From Peptoniphilus mikwangii (GTDB lineage Bacteria; Bacillota; Clostridia; Tissierellales; Peptoniphilaceae): 64,000 bases of DNA. The DNA is taken from the NCBI RefSeq assembly GCF_000468535.1, contig NZ_AUQY01000002.1:310001-374000 (forward strand), written 5' to 3'. Under the pieces are notes generated by a model that made no database searches, was not told the origin of the DNA, and was given only the letters and a program-made list of their open reading frames with translations. A program made the position numbers and the translations under genes. Below, one piece after another: positions 34,883 to 44,066 of the stretch (its first letter is position 1; each line of letters starts with the position of its first letter).

Positions 34883-36186
34883 ACTCCATAAAATATTATC
34901 TAAAATCACTTCTTAAATTCTTTATAATCATATTCCTGTTTTTTATAGCATCACTATTTTTATTTATTTTTGGAGTATATTATAATTACCAAAAATTCAA
35001 TAAATCTGACATAGAACCGTTAAGCGTTTATTATATGATTGAAGAAAATGGAAAGTTGAATCTTTCAGATAAAAACAAAGAATTTTTAGATAAAAATAAT
35101 TTGTGGATAATGGTAATATCTTCAAACGGAAAAATTAAAGAAAATTATAATCTTCCAAAACACCTAAATAGAGATTATAGTATTCAAGATATAATAAAAT
35201 TCACAAGGTGGTACCTTGATGGTTATCCGGTATTTACTTTTGTATTAGATGAGGGTATATTGGTAATCGGATATCCTCACGGTGTATATGAAAAATTTCC
35301 AACAAATTTTTATCAATATGATTTATTTGCAAATATATTAAAATTGATTTTTATAGTTTTTTTATTTGATATATCAGCTTTATTTTTAGTGTATATATAT
35401 TCCAAGAAAAAAATAATCGATGAAGTTTATCCTATTGCAACAAGTATTAAAAACTTATCTGAAAATAAATCTATAAATCTCCCTGAAAACGGAAATCTTA
35501 TAGAAATAAAACAAGCCTTAAATAAAACATCAAAATTAATGAAAAACAACAGTTCTCAAAGAGAATTTTGGATTCGCGGAATAAGTCACGATCTTAGAAC
35601 CCCGCTTACAAAAACTATCGGATACAGTTATTTGTTAGAAAAGAGAATAGGTAAATGTGAAGAAATTGAAATAATAAAGCAAAATTCCGAACTAATGCAA
35701 AATATTATTTCAGGACTAAATTTAACATATACTTTAGAAAATTCAATTTTTGAATATGGTTTTGAAAACACGGACATAAAAAAGTTATTAAGAGAAATAA
35801 TAGTTGATCTTATCAATACTTCTTCTACGTTTTTTGAAATCAAATTTAACCCAAATGACCAAGAATATAAAATAAACTGCAACAAAAATTTGATAGAACG
35901 CGCGATAAGAAATATTCTTTTGAACAGCATAATTCATAATGATAATGTAATAATTACAGTATCTCTCAATAAAATTGATGATAATGTAGAAATAATAATA
36001 AAAGACAATGGATCTATATCTAAACAAAAAATAACTGCATTAAATTTAAAAACAGAAAATCAAGACGTACATGGACTTGGAATTTTAATCACAAAAAAAA
36101 TAATTGTCTTGCATGGAGGAACAATAAATTTTTATTATAATAATCCCGGATTAAAAACTGAAATAAAACTAAAAAAGGGTTTATAA
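34879..36186 (+). CDS. Sensor histidine kinase partner of the exporter module
   Basis: The 435-aa kinase has two membrane helices (about 10-38 and 154-177) enclosing an extracytoplasmic loop of about 115 residues, longer than the loop-less BceS sensors and closer to SpaK/NisK-type kinases. The HisKA box is FWIRGISHDLRTPLTKT; the ATPase domain has N box IERAIRNILLNSIIHND, G1 IIIKDNGSI and G2 VHGLGILITKKIIVLHGG. The loop suggests it may sense an extracellular peptide or wall state. Its stop lies inside the hairpin shared with thiN. Confidence 0.93.
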   Translation: MNSIKYYLKSLLKFFIIIFLFFIASLFLFIFGVYYNYQKFNKSDIEPLSVYYMIEENGKLNLSDKNKEFLDKNNLWIMVISSNGKIKENYNLPKHLNRDYSIQDIIKFTRWYLDGYPVFTFVLDEGILVIGYPHGVYEKFPTNFYQYDLFANILKLIFIVFLFDISALFLVYIYSKKKIIDEVYPIATSIKNLSENKSINLPENGNLIEIKQALNKTSKLMKNNSSQREFWIRGISHDLRTPLTKTIGYSYLLEKRIGKCEEIEIIKQNSELMQNIISGLNLTYTLENSIFEYGFENTDIKKLLREIIVDLINTSSTFFEIKFNPNDQEYKINCNKNLIERAIRNILLNSIIHNDNVIITVSLNKIDDNVEIIIKDNGSISKQKITALNLKTENQDVHGLGILITKKIIVLHGGTINFYYNNPGLKTEIKLKKGL

Positions 36187-36217
36187 TCAGTCATTCGACT
36201 TTATTATAAACCCTTTT
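36173..36217. terminator. Bidirectional terminator between the kinase and thiN
   Basis: AAAAGGGTTTATAAT (36173-36187) and ATTATAAACCCTTTT (36203-36217) are perfect 15-bp inverted arms around a 15-base spacer. Each strand ends the stem in a short T-run, and the left arm spans the kinase stop codon and the first base of the thiN stop. Confidence 0.88.
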
Positions 36218-36816
36218 CCATTATAAATATTTATTTTACACTTCTGATTCAATATTTCGTTACTAACTCCTATTCCGGATGTACTATTTATTATAATATG
36301 ATTTGTATCATATAATAATCCTTCAGTGGAATATTCAACACATGTACTTATAGGAATAACACTTATATATTTATACCAAGACTTCTCAAACTCATAAATA
36401 CCATTTTCAAAATAATATATTTCATTATTGTTATCTATTAATTTAGCATTTATTTTCCCAAAAAGTTTCTGAAGTAAAAATATATTTGAAACAGTATGAT
36501 CAAGCCTTGTTCCTGTTGCTCCTAAAATCACTATTTCATCAACATTCTTCTCAAGTAAAATTTCAAGTGCAGCCTCAGTATCAGTAAACTCTTTCTGGCA
36601 TGGATATTTTTTAAATTCAAGATTTTTTTCTTTTACAAATTTTTTACCATTGTCATCAATAGAATCAAAATCTCCGACAATCAAATCAGGCTTTAAATAA
36701 GTTCCGACAAAATTTTTAATTCCACCATCCGCACATACAATAAAAGAATTATTAGATTCTCTTTCTAATATTGAAAAATTTACTTTATTTCCACCTGATA
36801 CTAATAACCCCTTCAT
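36187..36816 (-). CDS. thiN: Thiamine pyrophosphokinase
   Basis: ThiN transfers pyrophosphate from ATP to thiamine, giving the cofactor TPP. The 209-aa protein has CADGGIKNF, LIVGDFDSIDDNGK, the KEFTDTEAALEILL metal-binding segment and GATGTRLDHTVSNIFLL, all family hallmarks. Its ATG overlaps the rpe stop by 4 bp (ATGA); it is the last gene of the priA-to-thiN run, as in B. subtilis. Confidence 0.96.
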   Translation of the reverse strand: MKGLLVSGGNKVNFSILERESNNSFIVCADGGIKNFVGTYLKPDLIVGDFDSIDDNGKKFVKEKNLEFKKYPCQKEFTDTEAALEILLEKNVDEIVILGATGTRLDHTVSNIFLLQKLFGKINAKLIDNNNEIYYFENGIYEFEKSWYKYISVIPISTCVEYSTEGLLYDTNHIIINSTSGIGVSNEILNQKCKINIYNGKGFIIKSND

Positions 36817-37460
36817 TTTAAAAGCTCTTTAAATTTAATTATAGTTTCTTTTGGATTTTCACTCCCAAATATTGCAGAACCTGCAACTAAAATATCAGCT
36901 CCTGCATTATATACTTTAAGTGCATTATTTAATTTTATTCCGCCATCTACCTCTATTAAACATTTTGATTTAGCATTATTTATAATCTTTTTAACATCTT
37001 CAACTTTTCTGGTAGAGCTTTCTATAAAACTTTGACCTCCAAATCCCGGATTTACGCTCATTATTAAAACTAAATCAATATCTTCAAGTGTATAATCTAA
37101 AATAGATAATTCCTGTGCAGGATTTATTGCAATTCCAGCTTTAATTCCAAAACTTTTTATTAAATTAATTGTTCGATTTAAATGTAGTGTTGAATCAGGA
37201 TGAATAGTAATAATATTTGCTCCGGCTTTCACAAAATCTTCTATATATTTTTCAGGCTCATTAATCATTAAATGTACATCAAAATCTATATCAGTAAGCT
37301 TTCTAAATTGAGACACTATTGACGGTCCAAACGATATATTCGGAACATAATTTCCATCCATTATATCTATATGAACAAAATCAGCCTTTGCTTCATTCAT
37401 TGCATCAAAATCTTTTTTTACATTAGTAAAATCACATGATAATATTGAAGGTGAAATCAA
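36813..37460 (-). CDS. rpe: Ribulose-phosphate 3-epimerase
   Basis: Rpe interconverts ribulose-5-P and xylulose-5-P in the pentose phosphate pathway. The 215-aa TIM barrel shows SPSILSCDF, VHIDIMDGNYVPNISFGP, FDVHLMINEPEKYI, LIMSVNPGFGGQSFI and IEVDGGIKLNN, with the metal-binding His and Asp residues in place. The start codon is TTG 37460, with AGGAGCG upstream, overlapping the rsgA stop by 4 bp (TTGA). Confidence 0.97.
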   Translation of the reverse strand: MISPSILSCDFTNVKKDFDAMNEAKADFVHIDIMDGNYVPNISFGPSIVSQFRKLTDIDFDVHLMINEPEKYIEDFVKAGANIITIHPDSTLHLNRTINLIKSFGIKAGIAINPAQELSILDYTLEDIDLVLIMSVNPGFGGQSFIESSTRKVEDVKKIINNAKSKCLIEVDGGIKLNNALKVYNAGADILVAGSAIFGSENPKETIIKFKELLK

Positions 37461-38317
37461 AAATATCGCTCCTTTTCCTTTAGTTCATTGTAAATTTCTA
37501 AATAGCTATCATACCTTGATTTAGATATTAGCCCATTTTCAACCATTTTCTTTATATTACATTCCGGTTCATTTATATGCTTACAATTATTAAATTTACA
37601 TTTACCCGAATTTCTTTTAAATTCTCTAAAAAATTGTTGCAATTCTTCACTGTTTATGTCTAAATCAAAACTTGAAAATCCCGGAGTATCAAATATATAT
37701 GTATTATTATCTCCCGTAAAAATTTCAGTATGCCTTGTAGTATGCTTTCCTCTTTTTGTCTTTTCGCTGACATCTCCTATTAAAATATCCTTCTTCAAAA
37801 TATTACTTGCTATTGTAGATTTACCTGCAGCAGAAACTCCACACAAAGCAGTAGTTTTTTGTTTTAAATATTCTCTTAATAAATCTATCGTAAATGTATA
37901 TTTATAAGAGATTAAGAATGTTTTAAATCCTGCTTTTCTATAAATTTCCATTAATTCTTCAGCCTTATCCCTATCAAGATCATATTTATTTATAGCAATC
38001 AATATGTCAACCTTATTTTCATAAAAGCATATCATTTTATCTATTAAGTTTAAATTGTACTTAGGATCCTTAGTCGGTATAACTATTAACACTTGATCTA
38101 CATTAGCAACTGCAGGTCTTAAAAGCTTATTTTTTCTGGGATATACTTTTTCAATATATCCCAGTTTATTTTCATCATATTTAAATTCGACAATATCCCC
38201 GACTAAAGGCTTTATATCATTGTTTCTAAAATTTCCTCTAGCTCTTGTTTCGTAAACTTCAGATTCAGAATTAACATAATAGAAACCACCGGTAAGTTTG
38301 ATTATTTTACCTTTCAT
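37457..38317 (-). CDS. rsgA: Ribosome small-subunit-dependent GTPase RsgA
   Basis: RsgA is a circularly permuted GTPase that checks late 30S assembly. The 286-aa protein has an N-terminal OB fold, then G motifs in permuted order: NKYD (G4), the P-loop CGVSAAGKST, KRGKHTTRHTE (switch) and DTPGFSSF (G3), followed by the zinc finger CKFNNCKHINEPEC. The P-loop reads SAAGKST where GVSGVGKSS is more common; the GKS core is kept. In Firmicutes RsgA is a substrate of PrkC, which is encoded just upstream. AGGAGG precedes the ATG. Confidence 0.96.
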   Translation of the reverse strand: MKGKIIKLTGGFYYVNSESEVYETRARGNFRNNDIKPLVGDIVEFKYDENKLGYIEKVYPRKNKLLRPAVANVDQVLIVIPTKDPKYNLNLIDKMICFYENKVDILIAINKYDLDRDKAEELMEIYRKAGFKTFLISYKYTFTIDLLREYLKQKTTALCGVSAAGKSTIASNILKKDILIGDVSEKTKRGKHTTRHTEIFTGDNNTYIFDTPGFSSFDLDINSEELQQFFREFKRNSGKCKFNNCKHINEPECNIKKMVENGLISKSRYDSYLEIYNELKEKERYF

Positions 38318-38325
38318 TCATCCTC

Positions 38326-40290
38326 CTAATCAATAACCTCAGTTCTTACTTTTTCGTCATCAACATAAATCTCAAATTTGTCTCCGTGTTCCGCATAATC
38401 TAATGGAACTAAAACAGTTCCTTCATCTGCAGATTTCATATAATCATATATTTTATACTCTCCACCGTTTGGTGTAAATCTATACACAGTTACTTTATGT
38501 CTTTGTCCATCATTTGGAAGATCTACGCTTAAACTGTTTTGAGTAGAAGTACCGTCAGATGGATTTAAATCTCCATCTTCTTTTGGACCTTCACTTACAT
38601 ATATTGTAATTGTTGAACCTTTATCTGCTACTCCTTCGGGTTCATATCTTGATACATCTCCTCTGTCCACATTATTTGCCTTTATATATTTCACATCAAC
38701 AACAAATCCAACTTTCTCAAGTGTAGCTTTAGCTTGTGCTTCTGTTAAACCTCTTATATTTGGAATCTCCTTACTCTTATCTTCAGCACCCTTTGAAATG
38801 CGAATTGATATACCTTGTTTTTTTGATACTTCGCTTTCTGCTTGAGGTTCCTGTGAAATTATCCTATCAGATTCAACAGTATCGCTATAATCCATTTGAA
38901 TATCAATTATATTAAGTCCCGAATCTTTAGCAAGTCTTTGTGCCTCTTCCAATGTTTTATTCACAAGATTAGGAACCTTAATTGAATCTTCCACTATGTT
39001 TACAACTACGCTTACAGAAGTACCTTTTTCAACCTGTTCGCCTTCTTTTGGTGATTGAGATAAAATTTCTCTATTATTTTTATCTTCTCTTTCTTCAACT
39101 CCGGATTGTTCCATAACTAATCCAATTGCTTTAAGTTTTGCTTCCGCTTCTTTTTCATCAAGTCCTACTATATTTATAACTGATACTCTTTCCACCTTAT
39201 CTACATCCGTATTATTTCCCGACATTATTTTAGGAACTACAAAAATTAATAGTCCAAACAACAATAATGCACATAATATTCCAAGAAGTACAGGCGTAAA
39301 AGAACTTTTTTTCTTTTTCTTAACCTCTTTTTCAATAACACGTTCAGGTTTAGGCGTATTTCTTCTAACAACTTTTTTATCTCTTGAAGCTGCAATTTCC
39401 GATTTATTAACAGGCATTGTATTCCTTGAAGAGCTATTTGTATAATTGAAATTAGTTGTTCTTCCAAATTGAATATCCTTTATATCCTTTATTAAGCTAT
39501 ATACATCAGCATATCTATCATTAGGTTCTTTCATTGTCATCTTTAATACTATTGAATCTGCCATTGACGATATATCGCTATATCTTGAAGATGGCTTTGG
39601 CATATTACTTTGAACCTGCATAAGTGCTACTGATACAGGATTTTCTGCATCAAAAGGAAGTTTACCCGTTAACATTTCATAAAGTACAATACCTAGAGAA
39701 TATATGTCTGACCTATTATCTACTTTAGTACCTCTTGCTTGCTCAGGAGAAAAATAATGTACAGAACCCATTATTGCATTTGTAGCTGTAACAGTTGAAT
39801 TGTCAGCAACTCTTGCTATGCCAAAGTCAGTTACCTTTACTCTGTCATCCTTAGTAACCATAATATTTTGAGATTTTATATCTCTATGCACAATATTCTT
39901 TGAATGTGCAACTTTTAATGCTTCAGCAATTTGCACACAATAATTTAAAGCTCGTTTTTCATTTAAACGCCCTTCTTCATTTATAACTTCTTTTAATGTT
40001 TTTCCATCTATATATTCCATTACAATATAATGAACTTTTTGAGAATCAATTTCTTCTGAACCTACATCATAAATACTAACTATATTAGGGTGAGAAATAC
40101 TTGCAGCAGCAAGTGACTCTCTTTTAAATTTTCTAATGAAATTATTGTCATCGTTATATTCCGCTTTTAAAATCTTAATAGCTACAATTCTATCAAGTTT
40201 TCTGCAATGAGCTTTATAAACATCGCCCATTCCTCCGGTTCCTATCTTTTCAAGGACCTCATATCTATTTCCTAATACTTTACCAATCAT
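38326..40290 (-). CDS. prkC: PASTA-domain Ser/Thr protein kinase PrkC/PknB
   Basis: The 654-aa membrane kinase senses wall fragments or lipid II and phosphorylates growth and division proteins. The cytoplasmic kinase domain (1-270) has GTGGMGDVYKA, VAIKIL, catalytic loop VHRDIKSQNIMV and DFGIARVAD, with activation-loop Thr residues. A basic linker and one membrane helix (about 330-352) lead to three extracellular PASTA repeats (about 370-435, 436-505, 506-575; e.g. VPNLVNKTLEEAQRLAKDSG) and a C-terminal beta-rich domain with a Ser/Thr linker (DGTSTQN). FHA protein 22037-22474 may be a reader of its phosphorylation. It lies 8 bp downstream of the phosphatase. Confidence 0.97.
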   Translation of the reverse strand: MIGKVLGNRYEVLEKIGTGGMGDVYKAHCRKLDRIVAIKILKAEYNDDNNFIRKFKRESLAAASISHPNIVSIYDVGSEEIDSQKVHYIVMEYIDGKTLKEVINEEGRLNEKRALNYCVQIAEALKVAHSKNIVHRDIKSQNIMVTKDDRVKVTDFGIARVADNSTVTATNAIMGSVHYFSPEQARGTKVDNRSDIYSLGIVLYEMLTGKLPFDAENPVSVALMQVQSNMPKPSSRYSDISSMADSIVLKMTMKEPNDRYADVYSLIKDIKDIQFGRTTNFNYTNSSSRNTMPVNKSEIAASRDKKVVRRNTPKPERVIEKEVKKKKKSSFTPVLLGILCALLLFGLLIFVVPKIMSGNNTDVDKVERVSVINIVGLDEKEAEAKLKAIGLVMEQSGVEEREDKNNREILSQSPKEGEQVEKGTSVSVVVNIVEDSIKVPNLVNKTLEEAQRLAKDSGLNIIDIQMDYSDTVESDRIISQEPQAESEVSKKQGISIRISKGAEDKSKEIPNIRGLTEAQAKATLEKVGFVVDVKYIKANNVDRGDVSRYEPEGVADKGSTITIYVSEGPKEDGDLNPSDGTSTQNSLSVDLPNDGQRHKVTVYRFTPNGGEYKIYDYMKSADEGTVLVPLDYAEHGDKFEIYVDDEKVRTEVID

Positions 40291-40298
40291 GAGAACAC

Positions 40299-41015
40299 CT
40301 ACTTATTATCTATTATAATCAATGTAACATTGTCAATTCCGCCATTTAAAAGAGTTTCTTTAATTAATTTATCCTTGGCTATTTCAATTTCATATTTGTT
40401 TATTATTTCTAATATTTCTTTTTCATCAACCATATTTGTAAGCCCATCTGAACACAACAAATATTTTGTATTCTTATTAATTTTCAGCTTATTTACAGTT
40501 ACCTCTATAGTTTCTGATGTACCTAAGGCTTTTGTAAGTACATTTTTCTTAGGATGCTCCTTAGCTTCCTGTTCAGTTATTTCTCCTATTTGAATTAAAT
40601 AATTGACAAAAGAATCATCTGTTGTAATTTGATTTATCTCATCACAATTTATCTCATATATTCTGCTATCTCCGATATTGACATAGTATAAATATCCATC
40701 ATAAATATAACACATAGAAAGAGTTGTTCCCATTCCTCTATATTTTATATCTTCACGAGATAAATTAAAAATTTTTTCATTAGCCATTTTTACTGAATTT
40801 ACTATTACTCTTTCAAGCTCTTCATCAGAATTAATATTTTCTTCAGAAAAATAATCCACTATTGTTTGAACAGCCATTTGACTGGCGGTTTCTCCAGCTA
40901 AATGACCTCCCATACCATCGGCAAGTATAAAAATATTTTCTATTTTACCGGGAATATAATACGAATCTTCGTTATTATCTCTAATACATCCCTTATCAGT
41001 CGCAGCTACAAACAT
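40299..41015 (-). CDS. prpC: PP2C-family protein phosphatase PrpC/Stp
   Basis: This Mn-dependent phosphatase reverses PrkC phosphorylation. The 238-aa protein has the metal-binding motifs RDNNEDSYY, ILADGMGGHLAGETAS, VNIGDSRIYEI, LLCSDGLTNMV and NGGIDNVTLIIID. ATG 41015 follows GGAGGCGATAAAA; a longer reading from 41054 lies inside rlmN and would add 13 unlikely residues. It overlaps rlmN by 20 bp. Confidence 0.96.
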   Translation of the reverse strand: MFVAATDKGCIRDNNEDSYYIPGKIENIFILADGMGGHLAGETASQMAVQTIVDYFSEENINSDEELERVIVNSVKMANEKIFNLSREDIKYRGMGTTLSMCYIYDGYLYYVNIGDSRIYEINCDEINQITTDDSFVNYLIQIGEITEQEAKEHPKKNVLTKALGTSETIEVTVNKLKINKNTKYLLCSDGLTNMVDEKEILEIINKYEIEIAKDKLIKETLLNGGIDNVTLIIIDNK

Positions 41016-42042
41016 TTTTATCGCCTCCTTCATACTTTCTTCTAAGTTGTCCACATGATGCCATTATATCCGCACCTAATTCTCTTCTTATTGTAACATT
41101 TAACTTCAAAGCTTCAAGCTTTTTCTTAAAATCTTCAACTTCTTTTTGGTTTGGTCTTTTCTTATTATATTCTTTTATCGGATTTAATGGAATTAAATTT
41201 ATATGAGCTTTTAATCCATTAATTAAACTTTTAAGTTCTTGTGCATTTTCTAATGTGTCATTCTGACCTCCAATTAAAGTATACTCAAAAGTTATCCTGC
41301 TATTTGTCATATTTGAATAATTTTTACAAGCTTGTATTATCTGTTCAATGTTATATTTTTTATTAATTGGCATAATGTTGTCTCTACTAATATTATTAGT
41401 GTTATGAAGAGATATTGCAAGAGTTATTGGCAAATTTTCTTTAGAAAGCTCATATATCTTATCTACTATTCCACAAGTAGATATTGTTATATTTCTATAG
41501 CTTAAATTTTTTCCTTCTTTGCTATGAACTAATTTTAAAAATCTAATTACATTATCATAATTATCAAAAGGCTCTCCACTACCCATCAAAATTATATTAG
41601 ATACATTTATATTAAACCTTTTTTCAACTTCATAAACTTGTCCAAGCATTTCATAAGCAGATAAATTTCTAATTAATCCTTCTTTTGTTGACGCACAAAA
41701 AACACAACCCATTCTACAACCAACTTGAGTTGAAATACATTGAGAATACCCATGCTTATATTTCATTAATACTCCCTCAACAATATTTTTATCTTCAAGT
41801 TTAAATAGAAATTTTTTAGTTTCATCAAGTTTTGATGAATATTCCTCAAGGATTGAAACTGTCTGAATTTTTTCATATTCTAAAATCTTTGTAATCAAAC
41901 TCTTAGGAAGATTAGAATTTTCTATGTCTGTCCTTTTTTGCTTATGGAAAAAATTATACAGCTGCATAGCTCTAAAATTTTTTTCTCCATAAAATTTTAC
42001 TTTGTTTTCAATTTCATCTAAATACAGGTTATTAATTTCCAT
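40996..42042 (-). CDS. rlmN: 23S rRNA (A2503-C2)/tRNA (A37) methyltransferase RlmN
   Basis: RlmN is a radical-SAM methylase acting on A2503 of 23S rRNA and A37 of some tRNAs. The 348-aa protein has the iron-sulfur motif GCRMGCVFCAST, ILMGSGEPFDNYD, SISLHN-type sequence ITLAISLHNTN, and the C-terminal LGADIMASCGQLR, whose Cys is the second catalytic cysteine. ATG 42042 overlaps the rsmB stop by one base (TGATG), with AGAGG upstream. Confidence 0.97.
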   Translation of the reverse strand: MEINNLYLDEIENKVKFYGEKNFRAMQLYNFFHKQKRTDIENSNLPKSLITKILEYEKIQTVSILEEYSSKLDETKKFLFKLEDKNIVEGVLMKYKHGYSQCISTQVGCRMGCVFCASTKEGLIRNLSAYEMLGQVYEVEKRFNINVSNIILMGSGEPFDNYDNVIRFLKLVHSKEGKNLSYRNITISTCGIVDKIYELSKENLPITLAISLHNTNNISRDNIMPINKKYNIEQIIQACKNYSNMTNSRITFEYTLIGGQNDTLENAQELKSLINGLKAHINLIPLNPIKEYNKKRPNQKEVEDFKKKLEALKLNVTIRRELGADIMASCGQLRRKYEGGDKNVCSCD

Positions 42043-43364
42043 CAATTAATCCTCTTAATCTTTGCTATAGAAAAACCATCCATATTATGGGTATTAGTAT
42101 ATATTTTTAAAATATCTGAATTCTCTATTTTTTCAATTTCAAAATTCTTATTTTCATCTAAAAATTTATTAATTATATCTTCATTTTCTTCTCTTGTTAT
42201 TGTACATGTGGAATATGTTATTATTCCGCCTATTTTTACATATTTAGATGCATTATTTATTATATTCATTTGAATTTTTGTGAGTTTCTCTATGTCTTCA
42301 GGCTTCCTATTCCATTTTATTTCCGGCTTTCTCCTATATAATCCAAGACCCGAACAAGGTGCATCCACAATTACATTGTCAAATAAATTATAAAAAGTTT
42401 TATTATATATCGTAGCATCATTCTTTAGAATTTTTATGTTCTTAATTCCAAGCCTCTCCATATTCTCTCGAATCAACGAAATTTTTTTATTTGAAATATC
42501 GCATAAAATTATTGATGCATCTCTATTTAACATAGCTATATTAAAACTCTTCCCTCCGGGAGCACTACATAAATCTAAAACTTTTGCCTTTTCATTAAAT
42601 TTTGTAAATTCTGATACAAGCATAGATGCCTCATCCTGAATATAAAAATACCCTTCCTTAAACAAAAATGAATCCAAAATCGATTCAGGATTTTTTACAA
42701 TTAAAGCATTCTTGGAATATTTAGTTTTTTCTGTATCAAATCCTCTTTTTTTAAGCTTGCCCGCTAAGTCTTCGACACTACATTTTAATGTATTTACTCT
42801 TATTGTAAATGGCGCTTGTACATTATTGCATTTTAAAAGTTCTTTTGTAAAATCTTTTCCCTTTTCTTCTAAAATTAAGTCTACATAAAATTTAGGATGT
42901 GAATAATAGATGGAAAGATACTCAGCATAATCTGTCTCTTTTACATCATTTAACCAAAATTCAGACTTTTCTATATTTTCTTTATCTCTTAAAATATTCC
43001 TAAGTAATCCATTCACAAATCCTGCCGACCCTTGATTCCCAAAAATTTTAGCTAAATTTACACTTTCATTTATAATAGAATAGTCAGGTATTCTACTTGT
43101 AAAAAATATCTGATATATTCCCATTTGTAAAATAGTCAAAATAGTTCTGTGTATTTTTTTTATTTTAATTTTAGAATACTTAGATACAATATGTTCTAAT
43201 AAAAGCTTATTTTGGACTACTCCTGTAGTTATATTAACTATTAAATTATAATCTCTTTTGTCAATTTTAGATTTAGATAAAATTAACAGTTCTTCATTTA
43301 AAAAGGCACCCTTATAAAGGACATTATCTATTATAAAAAGTGCCTTTTTTCTAATATCTTTCAT
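42042..43364 (-). CDS. rsmB: 16S rRNA (C967-C5) methyltransferase RsmB
   Basis: RsmB makes m5C967 in 16S rRNA. The 440-aa protein has an N-terminal NusB-like RNA-binding domain (about 1-135) and a C-terminal SAM methylase domain: YFYIQDEASMLVS, VLDLCSAPGGKSF, DNVIVDAPCSGLGLYRRKPEIKW with the PC catalytic cysteine, and ITYSTCTITREENE with the second cysteine. It is followed by rlmN as in bacilli. Confidence 0.97.
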   Translation of the reverse strand: MKDIRKKALFIIDNVLYKGAFLNEELLILSKSKIDKRDYNLIVNITTGVVQNKLLLEHIVSKYSKIKIKKIHRTILTILQMGIYQIFFTSRIPDYSIINESVNLAKIFGNQGSAGFVNGLLRNILRDKENIEKSEFWLNDVKETDYAEYLSIYYSHPKFYVDLILEEKGKDFTKELLKCNNVQAPFTIRVNTLKCSVEDLAGKLKKRGFDTEKTKYSKNALIVKNPESILDSFLFKEGYFYIQDEASMLVSEFTKFNEKAKVLDLCSAPGGKSFNIAMLNRDASIILCDISNKKISLIRENMERLGIKNIKILKNDATIYNKTFYNLFDNVIVDAPCSGLGLYRRKPEIKWNRKPEDIEKLTKIQMNIINNASKYVKIGGIITYSTCTITREENEDIINKFLDENKNFEIEKIENSDILKIYTNTHNMDGFSIAKIKRIN

Positions 43365-43366
43365 AT

Positions 43367-44062
43367 TTAATCTCTTCTCTTTCCGAATAATGCCAATAAT
43401 CTAAAAAGTTGTCCCAATGCAATTAATGTAGATGCAACATAAGTTAATGCCGCTGCCGAAAGAACTTCTTTCGTTCCTACAAGTGCATCAACCGACAAAA
43501 TATTGTTAGATAATTCAGCTTGTGCTCTTCTACTTGCATCAAATTCTACAGGTAGTGTAACTATCTGAAATAAAACTGCTATCGCAAACATTGCTATTCC
43601 AAGTTTTATCATAAATGCCGAGAAAAACAATCCCATCATTATAAATATCATTGACAAATTAGATCCTATATTTGCAGCCGGAACAAGTGCAGCTCTAATT
43701 TTTAATGGAATATATCCTCTTTCATGCTGAATAGCGTGCCCCACTTCATGTGCCGCTATTCCAAGTGCTGCTATACTTCTTCCTGAATATATATCAGACG
43801 ATAAATTTAAAACTTTATTTTCAGGATCATAATTATCTGAAAGTTTTCCACCTATCATTTGAATTCTTACATCTCTTAAATTATTTCTATCCATTATTAG
43901 CCTTGCAACATCTGCACCTGTTAATCCTGTATTTGAATCAATTCTTCTATATTTTTCATAAGTAGAATTGATTTTTGATTGAGCAAACATAGCAAGTAAC
44001 AATCCGGGTATTATATAATACATATATTGGAAACCAATACCATAATAACCATAACCAAACAT
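43367..44062 (-). CDS. Zinc metallopeptidase of the YugP family
   Basis: The 231-aa membrane protein has an N-terminal hydrophobic segment after a Tyr/Gly-rich lead (MFGYGYYGIGFQYMYY), the zinc motif AAHEVGHAIQHERGY with third-ligand context VEFDASRRAQ, and two further membrane helices (about 120-170). It is a neutral zinc metallopeptidase-type protein; natural substrates are not known to me. ATG 44062 follows GGGGGTG; a longer form would overlap fmt. It is inserted between fmt and rsmB, which are adjacent in B. subtilis. Confidence 0.94.
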   Translation of the reverse strand: MFGYGYYGIGFQYMYYIIPGLLLAMFAQSKINSTYEKYRRIDSNTGLTGADVARLIMDRNNLRDVRIQMIGGKLSDNYDPENKVLNLSSDIYSGRSIAALGIAAHEVGHAIQHERGYIPLKIRAALVPAANIGSNLSMIFIMMGLFFSAFMIKLGIAMFAIAVLFQIVTLPVEFDASRRAQAELSNNILSVDALVGTKEVLSAAALTYVASTLIALGQLFRLLALFGKRRD

Positions 44063-44066
44063 AATA

